A DNA stretch of 64,000 nucleotides from Bacteroidales bacterium (GTDB lineage Bacteria > Bacteroidota > Bacteroidia > Bacteroidales > UBA7332): assembly GCA_028687995.1 (NCBI GenBank), contig JAQTZA010000014.1, positions 1-64,000 of the forward strand, given 5' to 3'. Of this stretch, positions 61,996-64,000 are shown piece after piece. The notes beneath the pieces are model-generated. The model was not told the DNA's origin. It saw nothing but the letters and a program-made list of their open reading frames with translations, and did no database searches. A program made the translations under genes and the position numbers. Positions within the stretch are counted from its first letter, which is position 1. Every line of letters begins with the position of its first letter.

Positions 61996-62175
61996 ATGAA
62001 ATCGAGTGAATTGCAGCGATTGGTACTACGAAACGGATGGATAGCAGTAAGGCAAACAGGCAGCCACGTTATTTTCGAAAAAGATGGTGTACGTTATCCA
62101 GTTCCCAACCACGGGAGTAAAGAGGTGTTCAAGCCGTTGGAATTGAAAATAAAGAAAGAGATGGGTTTGAAATAA
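61996..62175 (+). CDS. hicA: HicA-family mRNA interferase toxin
   Basis: A 59-residue toxin with a dsRBD-like fold. The start is ATG 61996; an ATG four bases upstream stops after five codons. The protein reads MKSSELQRLVLRNGW, then RQTGSHVIFEK with the catalytic His24 and PVPNHGSKEV, typical HicA motifs. It cleaves mRNA until bound by HicB. hicB follows 24 bases downstream and a promoter lies just before. Located on the plus strand between the tape-measure and lysis genes, it is a cargo insertion in the phage. Confidence 0.87.
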   Translation: MKSSELQRLVLRNGWIAVRQTGSHVIFEKDGVRYPVPNHGSKEVFKPLELKIKKEMGLK

Positions 62176-62199
62176 TTCACATTACTAAAACAAAGAAGA

Positions 62200-62604
62200 A
62201 TGAAAAAAATAGATGCAATTATTGGTAGAGCAACTGATGGAACTTATTCTGTCTATTGCGAAAATGAAATGTTTTCAGGAATGGGCAACAGCGCAGAAGC
62301 TGCAAAAGCCGATATGATGACTCAAATGAAGTTTTACAAAGAATCTGCTATCGAAACAGGATTTGAATACCCTTCATTCTTGGATGAAGAATACGAAATA
62401 ATCTACAAATTCGACACACAAAGTTTGCTAGAATATTACTCTGGCATCATTTCGTTAGCTGCCTTAGAGCGACTCTCTGGCATCAACAAAAAACAACTGT
62501 GGAGCTATCTGCACGGCAATTCGAAACCTCGCAAACAGCAAGTCGAGAAAATAGAAAATGCGCTGCACACATTGGGTAGCGAATTGATTTCAATCTCTTT
62601 GTAG
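62200..62604 (+). CDS. hicB: HicB-family antitoxin
   Basis: A 134-residue antitoxin. The N-terminal partially degraded RNase H-like domain is seen as KIDAIIGRATDGTYSVYCEN, MGNSAEAAKADM and FYKESAIETGFEYPSFLDEEYEI split by short gaps. The C-terminal helix-turn-helix is ISLAALERLSGINKKQLWSYL (about residues 86-106), so it can bind its own promoter and autoregulate. It neutralises HicA. A perfect 15-bp terminator follows. Confidence 0.87.
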   Translation: MKKIDAIIGRATDGTYSVYCENEMFSGMGNSAEAAKADMMTQMKFYKESAIETGFEYPSFLDEEYEIIYKFDTQSLLEYYSGIISLAALERLSGINKKQLWSYLHGNSKPRKQQVEKIENALHTLGSELISISL

Positions 62605-62624
62605 TAGACATTCATTGCATTTTC

Positions 62625-62660
62625 AAAAATCCTCACAATGAAAATTGTGAGGATTTTTTT
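62625..62660. terminator. Bidirectional terminator between hicB and the tape-measure gene
   Basis: A 15-bp perfect stem (62625-62639 and 62644-62658, loop GAAA) with A- and T-runs outside. It serves hicAB on one side and abuts the tape-measure stop on the other. Confidence 0.8.
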
Positions 62661-64000
62661 ATCCCCGATTTTTTGCTGCCATCATACGATCATACAAAGC
62701 CATTTGTTCTTTTATACCATCTTGGCCAGTGATAGCCACTTTACCGACAAATGGTTTTGACATTTTGGCATCGAGCCTTTCCATCACATCTGCATTGCGC
62801 GACAAAACAGCAGCAATTCCATTTAAGTCTGCCAACGACACAGAGGTAGATTGACTGCCCTGGTTATTTCGATTTGCATTTGGTTGACTATACCCTCCAT
62901 CATACAATCCCTTTACACGGATTTGTTGCAAAATATCGGTCGTGTTCATCATCCGGATTCGTCCACGTTGTTGAGCTGAATTGAAAATCTCGTAAAACTG
63001 ATTGACATGTGGATTGGCCACACCTTCGTTGTTGCCCACAAACTCATTGGAGTGCACTGGGATCACTCCAGCTTCATCGCGTGAATTCCCTCGACGGGTG
63101 TAGCCTTCTACATAATCATTGGAATAACCTCCTTCGTAAAGACCATCTTTTGCCTGTTGGCGTGCTTGATTGGCAACTGCAAGTTGAGCAGCACCTGCAG
63201 CTATAGCTGCAGCTGCTGCAATTGGTGCAATTGTTGGACCAATAATAGGCACTTTCACAGCAGAAGCATAAGCCGAAATAGCAGCTACAGCCGTTTGAGC
63301 AATCACTTGAGCAACCGTAAGTACAAATTGCTTATCTGCCCATTTCTTTTTCACTGCGGCTAACTCCTGCTCCTTTTTCTCCTCTAATTTGGTAATCTGA
63401 GAGCTATTTTTGCCAGCAGCTTTTATCAGTTTGGCATACTTATTCTCAACACTTCGCTCTTCTGCTTGCTGAAATCCTTGAGCGGCATTAGCCAAATTAC
63501 CAGCCACATTGGCAATTTCTTGCGCAGCCTTGCTGTAGTTTTCTAGTTTTTTGAGGTTGTACTCTTTGTCCAAAAGAGCTTGCGCCTCCTTTGCCTCTTT
63601 TTCGGTGATTATACCTCGGTTCAAATAGTCTTTGAGAATATCAGTCTCTTTCTTTTTCCAGGCAATTAGTTTCGATTGCTCACTGCTATATTTATCGTCG
63701 AAAGCTTGTCGATCCTTGGCATTCAGTTCACTACCTTTTGAGGCTACTTCAATGAATTGTTTCTTCAACTCTTCCAATTTTTCGGCAGAAATACCTGCTA
63801 AAGCCATTTTCTTAATCAGAAAATTAGCTTCCAATTTCAGTAATGCCGTCTGATATTCACTTTCAGAAAGAAGTCCCTTTGCTTTTTTTTCATCCAATTG
63901 CGCTTTTTCGGCTGCCTCTAGCGTATCGAGAATTTTCAATTGTTTTTCTGCCTCTTTTTTCTGTTCATCAGTCATTTTCTTCTGATGATCGACAGCTTGT
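62659..64000 (-). CDS. Phage tail tape-measure protein, C-terminal part (runs off window)
   Basis: The frame is open to the window end at the 5' side, so the start is outside; the ATG at 63975 is internal. The visible 446 residues have long coiled-coil stretches rich in K, E and A (KKAKGLLSESEYQTALLKLE), hydrophobic helices near the middle (VAQTAVAAISAYA-type; IAPIAAAAAIAAGAAQLAV), a repeated GLYxGGYS element (DGLYEGGYSND, KGLYDGGYSQP) and a polar C-terminus (MALYDRMMAAKN). That is the pattern of the C-terminus of tail tape-measure proteins, which set tail length. Confidence 0.72.
   Translation of the reverse strand, partial: QAVDHQKKMTDEQKKEAEKQLKILDTLEAAEKAQLDEKKAKGLLSESEYQTALLKLEANFLIKKMALAGISAEKLEELKKQFIEVASKGSELNAKDRQAFDDKYSSEQSKLIAWKKKETDILKDYLNRGIITEKEAKEAQALLDKEYNLKKLENYSKAAQEIANVAGNLANAAQGFQQAEERSVENKYAKLIKAAGKNSSQITKLEEKKEQELAAVKKKWADKQFVLTVAQVIAQTAVAAISAYASAVKVPIIGPTIAPIAAAAAIAAGAAQLAVANQARQQAKDGLYEGGYSNDYVEGYTRRGNSRDEAGVIPVHSNEFVGNNEGVANPHVNQFYEIFNSAQQRGRIRMMNTTDILQQIRVKGLYDGGYSQPNANRNNQGSQSTSVSLADLNGIAAVLSRNADVMERLDAKMSKPFVGKVAITGQDGIKEQMALYDRMMAAKNRG

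Overview
The window looks chromosomal and comes from a member of the Bacteroidota, probably Bacteroidales. Evidence: a T9SS C-terminal sorting domain, an outer-membrane beta-barrel receptor with a carboxypeptidase-regulatory domain, PyrB/PyrI pairing, a two-gene ThrE exporter, the Bacteroidota promoter signature (TTTG, 19 nt, TAxxTTTG) before several genes, and almost no Shine-Dalgarno sequences except in one apparently imported operon.

Layout. (1) 1-6.2 kb: the tail of an N-type (Na+-motif) rotary ATPase operon, atpQ-R-B-(unknown)-E-F. It is decayed: atpR is frameshifted, a P-type cation ATPase follows atpF, and only a short out-of-frame piece of atpA remains beyond it. (2) 6.2-10.1 kb: a small accessory patch between two near-identical terminators, with a DGQHR (DndB-like) protein, a possible HEPN-like protein, a wrecked toxin-antitoxin pair and a RhuM-like gene. 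(3) 10.2-15.6 kb: M20 dipeptidase, Gfo/Idh/MocA oxidoreductase, and a reverse-strand pyrB-pyrI-flavin reductase operon plus a SIMPL protein. (4) 15.6-25.9 kb: a reverse-strand haem cluster hemA-C-D-B-L-(TPM)-E-N-G, covering glutamyl-tRNA to protoporphyrin IX. (5) 26-30.8 kb: beta-barrel receptor, small regulatory-like protein, ThrE-type exporter pair. (6) 30.9 kb to the end: tRNA-Cys followed at once by a tyrosine recombinase and a large integrated phage-like element that runs off the window.

The phage-like element is almost entirely on the minus strand. It has a tail/portal operon (32.3-39.8 kb) headed by a PI-PLC-fold phosphodiesterase, a lysis cassette (holin, amidase, single-protein spanin candidate) at 60.3-61.8 kb, hicAB, and the end of a tape-measure protein. 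Between the phage blocks sits about 20 kb of cargo. This holds an IS1-family remnant; a polymorphic-toxin locus whose 2350-residue LTD/SpvB/Rhs protein ends in an HExxH metallopeptidase-like domain and is followed by a small lipoprotein; an exonuclease-BRCT protein; a Hachiman pair (hamA-hamB) with a GNAT gene; and a ubiquitin-like module (multiubiquitin-type protein, E1-like ThiF protein, DUF6527 protein). The two strongest leads for under-described biology are the ubiquitin-like module, whose E1 has one cysteine in the whole protein, and the phage PI-PLC. A hairpin repeat shared by the DGQHR locus and the ubiquitin-like locus suggests the defence genes move by a common route. Several frameshifts sit in homopolymer runs, so some broken genes may be base-calling errors.
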